DNA from: Heterohyrax brucei
Lineage: Eukaryota > Chordata > Mammalia > Hyracoidea > Procaviidae
DNA length: 64,000 nucleotides
Direction of reading: 5' to 3'
Assembly: GCA_028571685.1 (NCBI GenBank)
Contig: CM053164.1
Location: forward strand, 41,466,501-41,530,500
Positions 43,987-55,195 of the stretch are shown here, in pieces. The notes under the pieces are model-generated. The model made no database searches. It had not been told where the DNA came from and saw only the letters and a list, made by a program, of their open reading frames with translations. A program made the position numbers and the translations under genes. The first letter of the stretch is position 1. The number at the start of each line of letters is the position of its first letter.

Positions 43987-44151
43987 GTAGAAACCTTGGT
44001 TGCCTAGTGGTTAAGTGCTACATCTGCTAACTAAAAGACTGGCAGTTCAAATCTGCCAGGTGCTCCTTGGAAACTCCATGGAGTAGTTCTACTCTGTTCT
44101 ACAGGGTTGCTGTGAGTCAGATCAGCTTGATTTGGTTTTGGTTTTGGTTTC
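43987..44151 (+). repeat. AfroSINE
   Basis: Forward copy: AGAAACCTTGGTTGCCTAGT, GGCAGTTCAAATCTGCCAGG, GTGAGTCAGATCAGCTTGAT, ending in GGTTTT repeats. Confidence 0.92.
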
Positions 44152-44439
44152 TATCTTCTACCCGTTTTAAGTTCTTACAGGGCTTTAGTTACTGCCTTAG
44201 CTGCTGGAAGATATAGGAAGGACTACTTACCAGCTCCAGTCAAGTGACTCAGATCTACAAAATTCTGTACATTTCACCACTATCTGGTCCATCTACAATA
44301 ACTGAATACATAGTTACTAATGCAAGGTTTATGTATTATCCATTCTAGCTAAATAAATCCTGCTTTCTGTTTAAAGTTTTGAATAAATTAGATCCCTCAT
44401 ATTTTAAGGTTTCCTTTAAGTTTTTAACTTAACTGACAT

Positions 44440-44620
44440 GGTATTGTTTTTTAACAAATACATTTAACTTTTCAGAACAGCTTTAGATTCACAGAGAAAC
44501 TGAAAAGCAAGTACAGAGGATTCCCATGTTCCCATACTCAGTTTCCCCGGTTATTAACAGCTTACTTTAGTGTGGTACCTTTGTCACAACTAATGAACAA
44601 ATATTCAGACATCGTCACTT
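44440..44620 (-). repeat. Old L1 fragment
   Basis: CTTTAGATTCACAGAGAAAC, GAGGATTCCCATGTTCCC, TTAGTGTGGTACCTTTGTCA fit reverse L1M. It probably continues at 45525. Confidence 0.6.
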
Positions 44621-44621
44621 A

Positions 44622-45326
44622 CTGAAAAAAAAAATCATTGCAGTGGAGTTGATTCTGACTCATACTGACCCTATAGGGTGTAATAGAACTGCCCCGTAGT
44701 GTTCCCAAGGAGTAGCCGGTAGATTGGAATTGCCTACTGTCATGGATTGGATTGTGTCACCCCAAAAATGTGTGTAGTAATTTGCCTGTGCCAGGATTCC
44801 CTGAATTCTGAAATTGCCCTCCATTTTGTGATTTTCTGATGCTGTGAATCCTACTCTCTGCCTGTGGCTAACAGAGCGGAGAGGATTAGGGTGGGATTAT
44901 AAAATCCCTTCCTAAGGTCGCCTCGCTGCTCCACTGTAAAGGGAGTTTCCCTGGAGTATGGCTTGCACTCCCTTTATCCTTTCACCCTACAGGAGACAAA
45001 AGGAAAGGGAAGCAAGCAGAGAACTGGGAACCTCACACCATCAAGCAAGCAGCACCACGGGAAGAATGTGTCCTTCAGACGCGGGGTTCCTGTATCAAGA
45101 TGCTCCTTCATCAAAGACTGATGCAGCACAAGGACTTTCCTCCAGAGCAAACAAGGGAAAGCCTTCACCTGGAGCAGACTTCTTCAAATTGGACTGTGTA
45201 AGAATAAACTTTTCTTTGCTAAATCTGTTCACTTTGTGGTATTTCTGTCAGAGCAGCACTAGCTGACTAACACATCCACCTTTTGGTTAGAAGCTGCTCT
45301 CTTAACTACTCCACTACCGGGGCTCC
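44622..45326 (-). repeat. AfroSINE split by an LTR
   Basis: 44622-44737 carries the 3' half (GGAGTTGATTCTGACTCATA to GATTGGAATTGCCTAC) and 45275-45326 resumes at TCCACCTTTTGGTTAG and ends CTACCGGGGCTCC. The two halves join to one SINE if the LTR is removed. Confidence 0.9.
44738..45274 (+). repeat. MaLR-like solo LTR (forward)
   Basis: 537 bases from TGTCATGGATTGGATTGTGT to CTAGCTGACTAACACA. AATAAA in GTAAGAATAAACTTTTC near the end marks the R region. Flanks CCTAC / TCCAC. The first bases resemble MaLR (MST/MLT) LTR starts, so family MaLR-like; a lineage-specific ERV3 family is possible. Confidence 0.8.
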
Positions 45327-45357
45327 ATCATTTACTGAAACAAATAAATAAATAAAT

Positions 45358-45515
45358 AGAAAACTCACTGCAGGGGAGTCAATTCTGACTCATAGCTACA
45401 CGACAGAACAGAGTAGAGCTGCCCCATTGAGTTTCTAAGGAGCAACTGGTGGATTTGAACCACCTGTCTTTTGGTCAACAGCTGAAGCACTTAACTACTA
45501 TGCTACCGGGGTTTC
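45358..45515 (-). repeat. AfroSINE
   Basis: Reverse copy: GAGTCAATTCTGACTCATAG, GTGGATTTGAACCACCTGTC, ATGCTACCGGGGTTTC. An (AAAT)n stretch, AAATAAATAAATAAATAG, precedes it. Confidence 0.9.
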
Positions 45516-45524
45516 AATCAGTAG

Positions 45525-46100
45525 CTAGAGGATATACTTTATTACCGTTTCCTTAATTGCTGGCTAATGCCCTTTCTGTTGTTATTCCAGGATCCTATAC
45601 AGGACACCACATTACATTTGCTTGTCACATCTCTTTGGGCTTCTGTTGGCTGTGACAGATTCTCAGACTTTCCTTGCTTTTGAAGACCTTGACAGTTTTG
45701 AGGAGTACTGGTCAGGTGTTTTGTATGCCCCTCTGTTGGAATTTGCTGTTTTTCTCAAGTCAGTGGTTAGACTGGGTTATGGATTTCAGGGAGAAAGACA
45801 GCAAGATAAATACCATTTTCCTCACATTATCAAATGGTACACATACTATCAGCATGACTCATCACTATTGATGTTGACCTTGATCACCTGGCTGAGGTCT
45901 GATACAGCTTCTTAAATTTGTGTAGTTCCCTTTTACGGGCCACAAATGTCTCTTTTTACAATTGCGACTTCCTTAAGCAACTACATTTGTCACCCTATGT
46001 ATTGTTACGCTAAGGTTTATAGCTGTTTCTCAAGTGATTCTCCCCGTTAGGAATTTTTAAAAATTCCTATCAGTTATAAAATCTTTAATCTGCCCATAGA
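45525..46100 (-). repeat. Old L1M fragment
   Basis: GGCTTCTGTTGGCTGTGACA, GATTCTCAGACTTTCCTTGC, GACCTTGACAGTTTTGAGGA, GTTGACCTTGATCACCTGGC are hallmarks of an ancient L1M 3' segment, reverse. The open frame 45622-45915 is therefore not a gene. Confidence 0.8.
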
Positions 46101-46227
46101 GATCAAGAAGACAGCAGTATCTTAGAATGCCACATGATTAACACAAAATATTCATGTTAGTACATGTTCTTAAGATTTCAAATTCAATTCTGACTCACAC
46201 GCCAAAATTTAGGAGAATATGTACATA

Positions 46228-46396
46228 AACAAAAAAACCAAACTTGTTGCCTTTGAGTCAATTCTGACTCATAGAACCCCTATAGGTCAGAGTAGAACTA
46301 CCCTGTAGAGTTTAGAAGGAGTGCCTGATGGATTCAAACTGCTGACTTTTTGGTTAGCAGCCATAGCACTTAACCACCAAGGCACCAGGGTTTCCA
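46228..46396 (-). repeat. AfroSINE
   Basis: Reverse copy from CCAAACTTGTTGCCTTTGAG to CCAAGGCACCAGGGTTTCC. Confidence 0.92.
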
Positions 46397-46411
46397 TGTG
46401 CCTTGGTCTGC

Positions 46412-47278
46412 CAACTAAGTTCCTGAATTCATCCTAGAAAAAGTGCTACACACCTCATTGCTGAATATCACTATAGTCACCTTCAAAGTACACCCCTTAG
46501 GAAGTCATGCACCAAAGCCGGTTCCTAGTCCACACTTCAAAGCAATTTTAAAACTCTTTTCCTGGAATGGGCATCAGAGCTGTTGTCGTATTCCCTTTGA
46601 TGTCATGAATGTCATCAAAATGTCTTCCTTTCAGTGGGTGCTTTGGGGGTCAAATCAGGTGAGTAGGGAATGTGTTCGAATACAGTTATTTGTCTAGTGG
46701 CTAAAAACTCCCTCATAGACAGTGCTATTTGAGCTGGGGCATTGTCGTGATGGAAGAGCTGTTGATGGAAAGTTCAGGTCGTTCTCGTCCAGCTTTTTCG
46801 TGCAGACTTTTCAGCACTTCCACATAGTAAACTTGGTTAACTGTTTTTCCAGTTAGCACAGATTTTTGCAATGTTTTCATCAGTTCTGCCCATTATTAGC
46901 CACCCTGACCTCTCTTTATCAGTGATGCTTTTTCTCCCTACAGAAAAATATTTAATCCATTTGTACTCTGCTGTTTTCTTCATGGCATTATTCCCATAAA
47001 CTTGGACTAACAAGTCCCTGATACCACTTTCATTCTTGCCAAAGTTAACAAGAGATTTAATGTTTGTTTGTGGCTCTAATTCAAGCTCTGACATTCTTGC
47101 GACAGCACACAAGAACAGGCAATAACAATAATGAACGCAGCTCAGTGAGACACCACCAAATGTTGACATGAACACAGCTGTAAGACACTGGTATACAACA
47201 AGGTTATGAAACTTTACCAAGTTGTTTGTACAGGGCTCCCAACATAATGCATGGGTGGCAAGTTCACGAACTTAATTG
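46412..47278 (-). mobile_element. Mariner DNA transposon with transposase N-terminal remnant
   Basis: Terminal repeats CAACTAAGTTCCTGAATTC (46412-46430) and AAGTTCACGAACTTAATTG (47260-47278) bound 867 bases. The minus-strand frame 46837-47220 contains the mariner helix-turn-helix region: VYGNNAMKKTAEYKWIKYFS, then KERSGW and RTDENIAKI. The central catalytic part is deleted; the C-terminal end is at 46440-46640. Not autonomous. Same family as 22695-23214. Confidence 0.88.
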
Positions 47279-47708
47279 TCATGCATCATAATCATGAGGA
47301 ATGTGGCAGAAGTGGTCAGCAAGATAGTCTGTGTTTCAAGGTCTGAATTTCAGGGTCTTATTTTCAAGTCAGTTATCAGGGCAGGAGGGCTGATGCCTGG
47401 TATCATCTGGTCCAACTTAATGATCTGAAAGGAAAAAAAAACCTCAAGAAACAAGCAGTTATCAGACTTGCCTTGACTGTTCTGATGCTCTTTTCCCAGG
47501 ACAGCACCAAGTCATACAACTAAAGCATAACCCTTCAAAACAGAGAGGGTGTTGTTTACTCAAGGTGGAGTCCCAGTGCTAATATTATATTCCTCATCTC
47601 ATCTGCCTACCTCAAATCTCCCTGTTTTTATGTTACTTTCACAATCATGGGAAATTGGGCACCGCAGTCATCTAACTACTTCCTGTTGAACTGGGGCACT
47701 ATGCTCTT
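47279..47708. other. Possible 3' flank or LTR of the env remnant, unassigned
   Basis: Between a mariner and the minus-strand env remnant. If the provirus kept a 3' LTR it should lie here, but I cannot define TG..CA ends or a polypurine tract. Segments such as CTGATAACTGCTTGTTTCTT on the minus strand look LTR-like only by impression. Confidence 0.3.
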
Positions 47709-48819
47709 TTAGGGATGGGAAGGGGGTAGGTCAGAATGGAAAGCTACTACATCCACATGAACCCAACAGTGGGAGCTATCAAGAGGAGCACATGATTTGT
47801 CCACGATAAAGACACCTCCAGTCTGCAATCTTTGGGTGGCCCCCTTAATAATGATTTTTAAGAAATGAGGTCCACAAATGTATATCATGCAACCTATAAC
47901 TATGATGTTAAGGAGGGCACTAACCATGAACTTACTGAGGGAAACCATCCTGAGACCCAATTCCATCATCCAGAGATTTTGGTGGTGGGCCATGTCCACT
48001 TCAATACCTTGTGTATTTTTTTGAGGTAGACTTCTACCTCTCCTAAAGTATTTATCCAAGCACAGTAACTTTTATTGATGACAGTTCTGCTTTTGTTAAT
48101 AGGAAATTTAATGCCAAATGTTTTTCTAAGACCATGTCTGCCAACGAATTTAAGGAAGTTTGTTTTTGTAGGCACTTCTTGACTTCTGTGGCTAGAAGAT
48201 GTACGATGTCATACAGATTTTTGATAGACATTTCATCTGATACGTGTCCAAACCAGAATAACAGTACTTAAAGATCACCACGCTGATCTACTGTCTTCTA
48301 TGATGGGGTTGTACCCCTCTACCTCTCTCTTTTGATGGGAAAGGAGATAAGCCAATGAAACTAAATTGGGATGGATCTGGGTGGGGTAGACTAAAAATTC
48401 CAATGTGCACTGCTTTATAAAATTTTTTCCATTTAAGCACTGTGTGACCCAGTTCCATGCTATGGGAGCTCGGTCGTTAGAGGCAACACTCTCAGGATAA
48501 GGTTTCCTAAGTGGACAGCTTCTGTTAAAGTAATGAGCCTGTAGGTAGTATTTTAATTTCAGTGATATTATCCTGGTTTATAACAGCATGTTTTTTTTTC
48601 TGGCATGGTACATCCCAAACTTCTGATGTAAACTGAGAGTTTTTGATATATGTCCTCAGACTTTTTAGTTTTTACTGTATTAATCAACAACATAAGCGAT
48701 TTTAAGTTCTCATTTCTTACATCCTCAGTTTGCTTAGTAATTTTTGTCCCATCAACACAACAGGGTATCGACACACGTATAGAGAGGAGTGGTTTAGCAA
48801 CTGTGACCCAATCACACAT
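47709..48819 (-). pseudogene. Degraded endogenous retroviral env remnant
   Basis: Minus-strand open pieces 48568-48819, 47966-48175 and 47709-48059 lie in the right order but in different frames, with many stops between. The middle piece contains a YCAWINTLGEVE stretch, like the segment after the CX6CC motif of retroviral transmembrane subunits, and the last piece has a hydrophobic run (about 47880-47950) like a membrane anchor. No gag or pol is seen nearby. Non-functional. The retroviral call rests on weak motif resemblance; an unrelated decayed gene is possible. Confidence 0.4.
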
Positions 48820-48947
48820 AAGAGTAAATTCTTTTACCTTGAATTTTCAACCCAAGGCAGTAGTTACACAGTCCCATTTGGGCCCATTAGGTAATTGAAG
48901 TTAGAGAAGGTAGCTCTCGTGTGAAAGGCAAATTCAGTTTTCTTACC

Positions 48948-51332
48948 GGGCAGAGTCAAGATGGCAGACTAAGCACATGTCTCTCTATATCCCTCTGGAA
49001 ACCAAGACTTGAACTGATGATGAAACGGAGCCTTCTGATCACCTAATCAATCCCAGGACACGGCACAGGGCTGTTGATTTGGACTTCATACCACTGAGCA
49101 AAAAACCTCCTCTCTTTCACTGACTCCCGCTCCTAGCTAGCCCTGGCTCTCACGGACTGAAGGTAAATGCACCATTTTGACTTTTGTTTTCTCTGTCTTG
49201 GCCGGCGGGCAGAGCTGAGTCTTGCCTAGCGGCTAGACTCAGATGCACTGCTGGGGGTATTGACAGGCACAATTCCTATATTTTGAGAGCCAGGCTTAGG
49301 ATTCTGTTAATCTAGCCACTTTGGGCCTGTCATTTTATCTCTGCCACAGTGGGGTTTGTACGGAATTTCACAGTCCGTGTGCAGGATGCCATGTTGGGTA
49401 CGGAGATTTTAGCAAGACCTAATTCTTAGCCTGGGAGCCAGCACCTGCAAACAGGACAGCGCTTCTCTGACAGAAAAACAGTGATTTACACAGTGCCACC
49501 TATGTTGGGGGCCCTGCAACAGAAGCAGAGGAATCACTACCTCTCAGCACCTTTAGCCCCTCTATCTGCTGTCTGTGTGGAGGACACCATCTTGGATACA
49601 GTGGCCACAGCTGGACCCAGTTCTTAGCTTGGGAGCCAGAACCTGCCCACAGGATAGTACTTTCTACCAGAAAAGCAGTACTTCACACAGTGTCACCTAA
49701 GGCTGGGCCCTGTTAGCAGAGGCCAACAGGGCAGTAGCATTGCTGTATTCTAACTAGTTTGTATCATCTGGGGTTGGATATAGTGGTGCTTATTTTGCCA
49801 GTTGAGAAGAGGAACCTCTACACCTGAAAACCTGACTGACTTGGGAAGTGGTCACACACCTTTTGCTTTCCACTTTAAGACAGCCTAGAGAAACATCTGC
49901 TGTCCATCCTCACAGTATCTCTTCCAACCTCTACTTACTCACATGGGACCCAAAAAGCAACAGATACTTGTGGCATACAAGAAATCACTCATGGCTTCAG
50001 AAGGCTCCCAAACAAAGCAACCAAGGAGTTTTCCAGATGAAGAAACTTTTATGAAAGCATCAGAAAGTGAGTACAAAATGATTATATACAGAGACCTTCT
50101 AAATCTTATACAAAATGCAGCAGAACAAAATGAAAAATTAAGCAAGCTGTTCGATTTGATGGAACACCAGTACTCTGAAATCCAACAGATTAAGAACAAT
50201 ATCAAAGACATAGAAAATTCAGTGCAAAGCCAAGAAAACAGAATGGAACAAATGGAAAAAAGAATTTCTGACTTGGAAGACAGAGCTATTGACACCAGCA
50301 TCTATGAGCAGAAATCAGAAAAAAGAAACAAGAAAAATGAAGAAGCATTAAGAAGCATTTGGGACTCTATTAAGAGGAACAACCTCTGATTACTTGGAGT
50401 CCCTGAACAGGGTGAGACATCTGAGAACACAGAGAGTATCGTTGCTCAGCTGCTGACAGAAAACTTCCCAGAAATCATGAAGGAAGAGAAAATAGACATC
50501 TCAGATGCGTATCGTACACCACCCAATATAGATCTCAAAAGAAAAACTCCAAGACATATTATAATCGAGCTTAACAAAATGAAACATAAGCAGCAACTCT
50601 TAAAGGCAGCAAGACTCAAAGCAAAGCTAACATTCAGAGGGAAACCCTGTAGGCTCTCATCAGATTTCTCAGCAGAAACCATGCTGGCACAGAGACAGTG
50701 GCACAACACATTCAAAGCCTTGAAGGAGAAGAACTTCAAACCAAGAATTATATATCCTGCAAAATTATCTTTCAAATACGAAAATGAAATTAAGACATTC
50801 CCAGATAAACAGAAACTCAGAGACTTTGTAAAAACCAAACCGAAACTACAAGAAATACTGAAAGAAGTTCTTGGCTCTGGCTTAGAAGACCCAAACCACT
50901 AACTTCATATTTTAGAACGACACACCACTCAAAATTCTACTCAGTTAGGTAAGGCTCCAAAGTCAATCACAGCTTTAAAATGGAAAGAAGCAATCCAGTG
51001 ATCATCATGAAAACTATGGTGCCATCATATTAAAAAGAGGGATGTACTACAGTCATTATAGTCCTTCCAGATAGAGAAGAATAGGACAAGACTGGCAGTA
51101 ATTAAAGTTGGGTTTATATGTAGTTTATTAGGGAGGATCATAGGGGCAGCTGTAAAGCACAACAAAGATGTATCATACCGTTTCAAGAAATGTAACACAG
51201 GAGTCTCAACAACTACAAAACCAGCTCTGAAAAAGGTGAAAAATCAACTCACAAAAAAAGAAAGTCCCAGAACAGACTAATAAGAACAACAGAGAAAACA
51301 TCAACACAAAAATAAACATATCACAATGGCAG
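48948..51332 (+). mobile_element. L1 with complete 5' end, ORF1, truncated at the start of ORF2
   Basis: Starts with the canonical L1 5' motif GGGCAGAGTCAAGATGGCAG, has a 5' UTR of about 1 kb with internal repeated blocks (49380-49520 resembles 49580-49700), ORF1 at 49943-50902 and a 430-base linker. It stops at ATATCACAATGGCAG, which looks like the ORF2 start. It is flanked by the perfect 13-base duplication CAGTTTTCTTACC (48935-48947 and 51333-51345). No poly(A) tail and no 3' UTR. Confidence 0.88.
49943..50902 (+). pseudogene. L1 ORF1 (RNA-binding chaperone), one in-frame stop
   Basis: 319 codons, start MGPKKQQILVAYKKSL. A coiled coil spans about residues 45-130 (heptads such as MEQMEKRISDLEDRA), followed by the RRM and C-terminal domain (DAYRTPPN, PRHIIIEL, KPRIIYPAKLSF). 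The single defect is TGA at 50387-50389; the frame is otherwise continuous, since 49943 and 50477 are in register. ORF1p trimers coat L1 RNA in the cytoplasm. Low decay suggests a fairly recent insertion. Confidence 0.92.
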
Positions 51333-51345
51333 CAGTTTTCTTACC

Positions 51346-51988
51346 TTCCACATCAAGTTCCTCCATGGAGATGTCGATGGTGTGGTCAAGAGCTCCGCAC
51401 ACCTCGGGGTTTCATCAGTGGTCAGTCTCTACACAACCCTCTTCTGAGAGACTCAACATCACTCTATGAGGGCTTGTCGATCTAGGCCTTTGAGAGTCCT
51501 GTTTTAGGGTGCTTGGGACACTTCAGCTTTCAGTGGCCTCATTTTCAGCATTACCTGCATTGATTGGGGTCCATATTCCCTGGCTAGTGAAGTGATCCAA
51601 GCCTTGATCTTCAAGGGTCACTGGGTTACCTCGAGGTGGGCCTCGGAGAGCTACAGCCAACAACTGGGCTTTCCTTTTTCTCTGCTGTCAAATTTCTGTC
51701 ACTAAACACCTTAAAATGCCTCCTTTATCAATTGGGAGAGTGGGCTCTGAGATTTCCCTCAAGCTTTTGTAATTTTTGTCTTATGCCTGATGTGGACTGG
51801 AATATAAAATGTATGGCCATAATGGTTTTTCCTTTTTCATTCTCAGGATTAGTACTGGCATATATGTTTTTTTAAGGATTTAGTGAGTCTAGTGAGAAAG
51901 ACAGCTGGGTTCTCTTCAGGTCCGTGGTTAAAAGTGGGTTTGAGAGTGAGTCTTTACTTTTTTCTGGTTTTAATAAGGAAATGTATCC
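51346..51988. other. Unassigned intergenic sequence, perhaps ERV-derived
   Basis: Right flank of the L1 insertion, so originally contiguous with the env remnant on the left. The minus strand has a short open stretch around 51500-51640, but I recognise no family. Confidence 0.3.
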
Positions 51989-54900
51989 TAATGTTGTTTT
52001 CGTTAGGTACTGTCAAGTCCATTCCAACTCATAGCTACCCTATGAACAACAGAATGAAACACTGCTCAGTCTTGCATCATGTCCACAATCATTTTTGTGC
52101 TTAAGCCCATTGTTGCAGCCACTGTGACAATCTATCTCATCGAGGGTCTTCCTCTTTCTCTCTGACTCTCCACTCTACCAAGCATAATGTCCTTTTCCAG
52201 GTACTAATCCCTCCTGACTACATGTCCAGAGTATGTAAGACACGATCTTGCCATCTTTGCTTCCAAGGAATACTCTGGTTGACTTCTCCCAGAACAGAGT
52301 TGTTTGTTTTTTTGGTGGTCCATGGTACATTCAACATTCTTTTCCAACACCACAACTCAAAGGCATCAATTCTTCTTCTATCTTTTTGTTCATTGTCCAA
52401 GCTTTCACACACATATGATGTGATTGAAAATACCGTGGCTTGGGTCAGACGCACCTTAGTCTTCAAGGTGACGTCTTTACTTTCCAACATTTGAAAGAGG
52501 TCCTTGTCCACAGATTTTCCCAGTGTGATGCGTATTTTCATTTCTTGACTACCGATCCCGTAGGTATTGATTGTGGACCCAAGTAAAATGAAATCCTTGA
52601 CAACTTCAGTCCTTACTTCATTTATCACAATGTTGCTTACTGTCCCAGGTGTAAGGATTTCTGTTTTCTTGATGTTAAAATAAAACCTATACTGAAGCCT
52701 GGGGTCCTTGATCTTCATCAGTAAGTGTTTCAAATCTTTTCACTTCCAGCGGGTAAGTGGTGTTGGGTAACACAAGTTGTTAATGAGTCATCATCCAATC
52801 CTGTTGCCTCATTCTTCTTTGTATAATCCAGTTTCTCAGATTATTTGCTCAGTATACACATTAAAAAGTTACAGTGAAAGGATACAACACTGACACACAT
52901 CTTTCCTGACTTTAAACCAAGCAGTGTCCCCTTGTTCTGCTTGCACAACTGCCTCTTCATCCACACACAGATTCCTTAAGAGCACAGTTAGGTGTTCTGG
53001 ACTTCCCATTCCCTACAACATTAGCCATAATTTATTATGATCCACACAGCTGAATGCCTTTGCATAGTAAATGAAACACAAGTACACTTCTTTCTGGTAT
53101 TCTCTACTTTCAGCCAAGATCCATCTGACATCGGCAATAATATCCCTGTTTCCACATCCTCTTCTGAATCCAGATTGAATTTCTGGCAGTTCCTTGTCAG
53201 TATACTGTTGCAGTTGCTTTTGGAAGATCTTGAGTAAAATTTGACTAGATTGTGATATTAATGATATTGTTTAGTAACTTCTGCATTTGGTTGGATCACC
53301 TTACTTTGGGATGGGCATAAAGATGGATCTCTTCCAGTCAGTTGGTCATGTAGCTGTCCTCCAATTTCTTGGCATAAATGAGTGAGCACTTTTAGCACTG
53401 CATCTGTTTTTTGAAATATCTCAATTGATACTCTGTCAGTTCCTAGAGTCTTGTTTTTTGCCAGTGCCTTCAATGAAGGTTTGACTTCTTCTTTCAGTAC
53501 CATTGGTTCCTGATCATACACTACCTCTTCAAATGGCTGAACATCGACCGCTCTTTCTGGTACAATGATTCTATTCCTTCTATCTTGTTTTGATGCTCCC
53601 TGAGTCATTTAATAGTTTCCCTGTAGAATCCTTCACTATTACAACCCAAGGCATGAATTTTTTCTTCAGTTATTTCAGCTTGAGAATTGCAGAACATGTT
53701 CTTCCCTCCTGGTTTTCCACTTCCAGATCTTTGCACATGTCATTATAATCTTTTGTCTTCTTGAGCTGCTCTTTGAAATCTTCTATTTAGGTCTTTTATT
53801 TCGCTATTCCTTCCTTTTGCTTTAGCTGCTCGATGTTTGAGAGCTAGTTTCAGAGTCTCTTCTGACATCCAATTTGGCCTTTTCTTTCTTTCCTGTCTTT
53901 TTAATGAGCTTTTGCTCTCTTTGTGGATGATGTCTTTGACGACATTCCACAATTTGTCCAGTCTTTGGTGATTAGTCATCAACACATCAAATCTGTTCTT
54001 GAGATGGTGTTTAAACTCAAGAGGGGTATACTCAAGGCCATACTTCAGCTCTTGTGAACTTTTTCTAATTTTCTTCAGTTTCAGTTTGAATTTGTATATG
54101 AGCAATTGATGATCTCTGCCACAGTCAGCACTTGGTGTTGTTATGGCTGCAGATATGGAGCTTTTCCAGCATCTTTTTCCACAGATTTAATTGATTTGGT
54201 ACTTGTGTTTTCCATCTGGTGAGGTCCATGTGTAGAGCTGCCATTTGTGTTGGTGAGAACAGGTATTTGCAATGAAGAAGTTGCTAGTCTTGCTAATTTC
54301 TATCATGCAATCTCTGGCGTTATTTCTATCACCAAGGCCCTATTTTCCAACTACCTATCCTTCTTCTTTGTTTCCAACTTTCACATTCTAGTCACCCATA
54401 ATTATCAATGCATTCTAATTGCATGTTCGATCAATTTCAGACCACAGAAGCTGGTAAAAATCTCCAGTCTCTTCATCTTTACCCTTAATGGTTAGTGTGT
54501 AAATTTAAATAACAGTCATATTAACTGGCCTTCCTTGTAGGTATGTGGATATTATCCTATCACCGACAGCATTGTAGTTCAGGGCAGATCTTGAAATGTT
54601 CTTTTTGATGATGAAGGCAACGCTGTTCCTCTTCAAGTTTTCATTCACAGCATAGTAGACCATATGACTTGTCAGATTCAGAATGGCCCAAACCAGTGCA
54701 TTTCAGCTCACTAATGCCTAGGATATCTATGTTTATATGTTCCATTTAACTTTTGACGATTCCCAATTTTCCTGGATTCATACTTCGTACATTCCATGTC
54801 CTGATTATTAATGGATGTTTACAGCCGTTTCTTCTCATTTTGAGTCATACCATACCAGCAAACAAAGATCCTGAAGGCCTTACTTCATCCATGTCATTAA

Positions 54901-55195
54901 GGTTGACTCTACTTTGAGGAAGCAGCTGTTGCCCAGTTGTTTTCCGAGTACCTTCCAACCTGGGGGCTCATGTTCCAGCAAGATATTTGACAATGTTTGG
55001 ATGTTATTCATCAGGTTTTCCCTGGCTAGATCTTTCTAGAAGTAGACTGCCAGATCCTTCTTCCTAGTCTGTCTTAGTCTAGAAGCTCAGCTGAAGCCGG
55101 TCTACCATGGTTGACCCGCTGGTACCTAAATACCAGTGGCATAGCTTCCAGCACCACAGCAACAAGCAAGCCTCCACTGACAGACAAGTTGGGGC
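51989..55195 (-). mobile_element. RTE/BovB-type LINE, near full length, decayed
   Basis: The 3' end is at 51989 (GTTGTTTTCGTTAGGTACTG) and the 5' end near 55195. Minus-strand fragments in order: 53743-54105 (linker), 53258-53608 (RT N-terminal, with PFEEVVYDQEP), 52218-52733 (RT C-terminal and the KDFILLGSTINTYG / AFELWCWKRMLNVPWTT domain). The 5' 450 bases (54745-55195) are nearly collinear with 3700-4171. Several frameshifts. Confidence 0.9.

Noticed and set aside
45622-45915. 97-residue open frame with a plausible start
   Set aside because: It is a translation of an ancient L1M segment in reverse.
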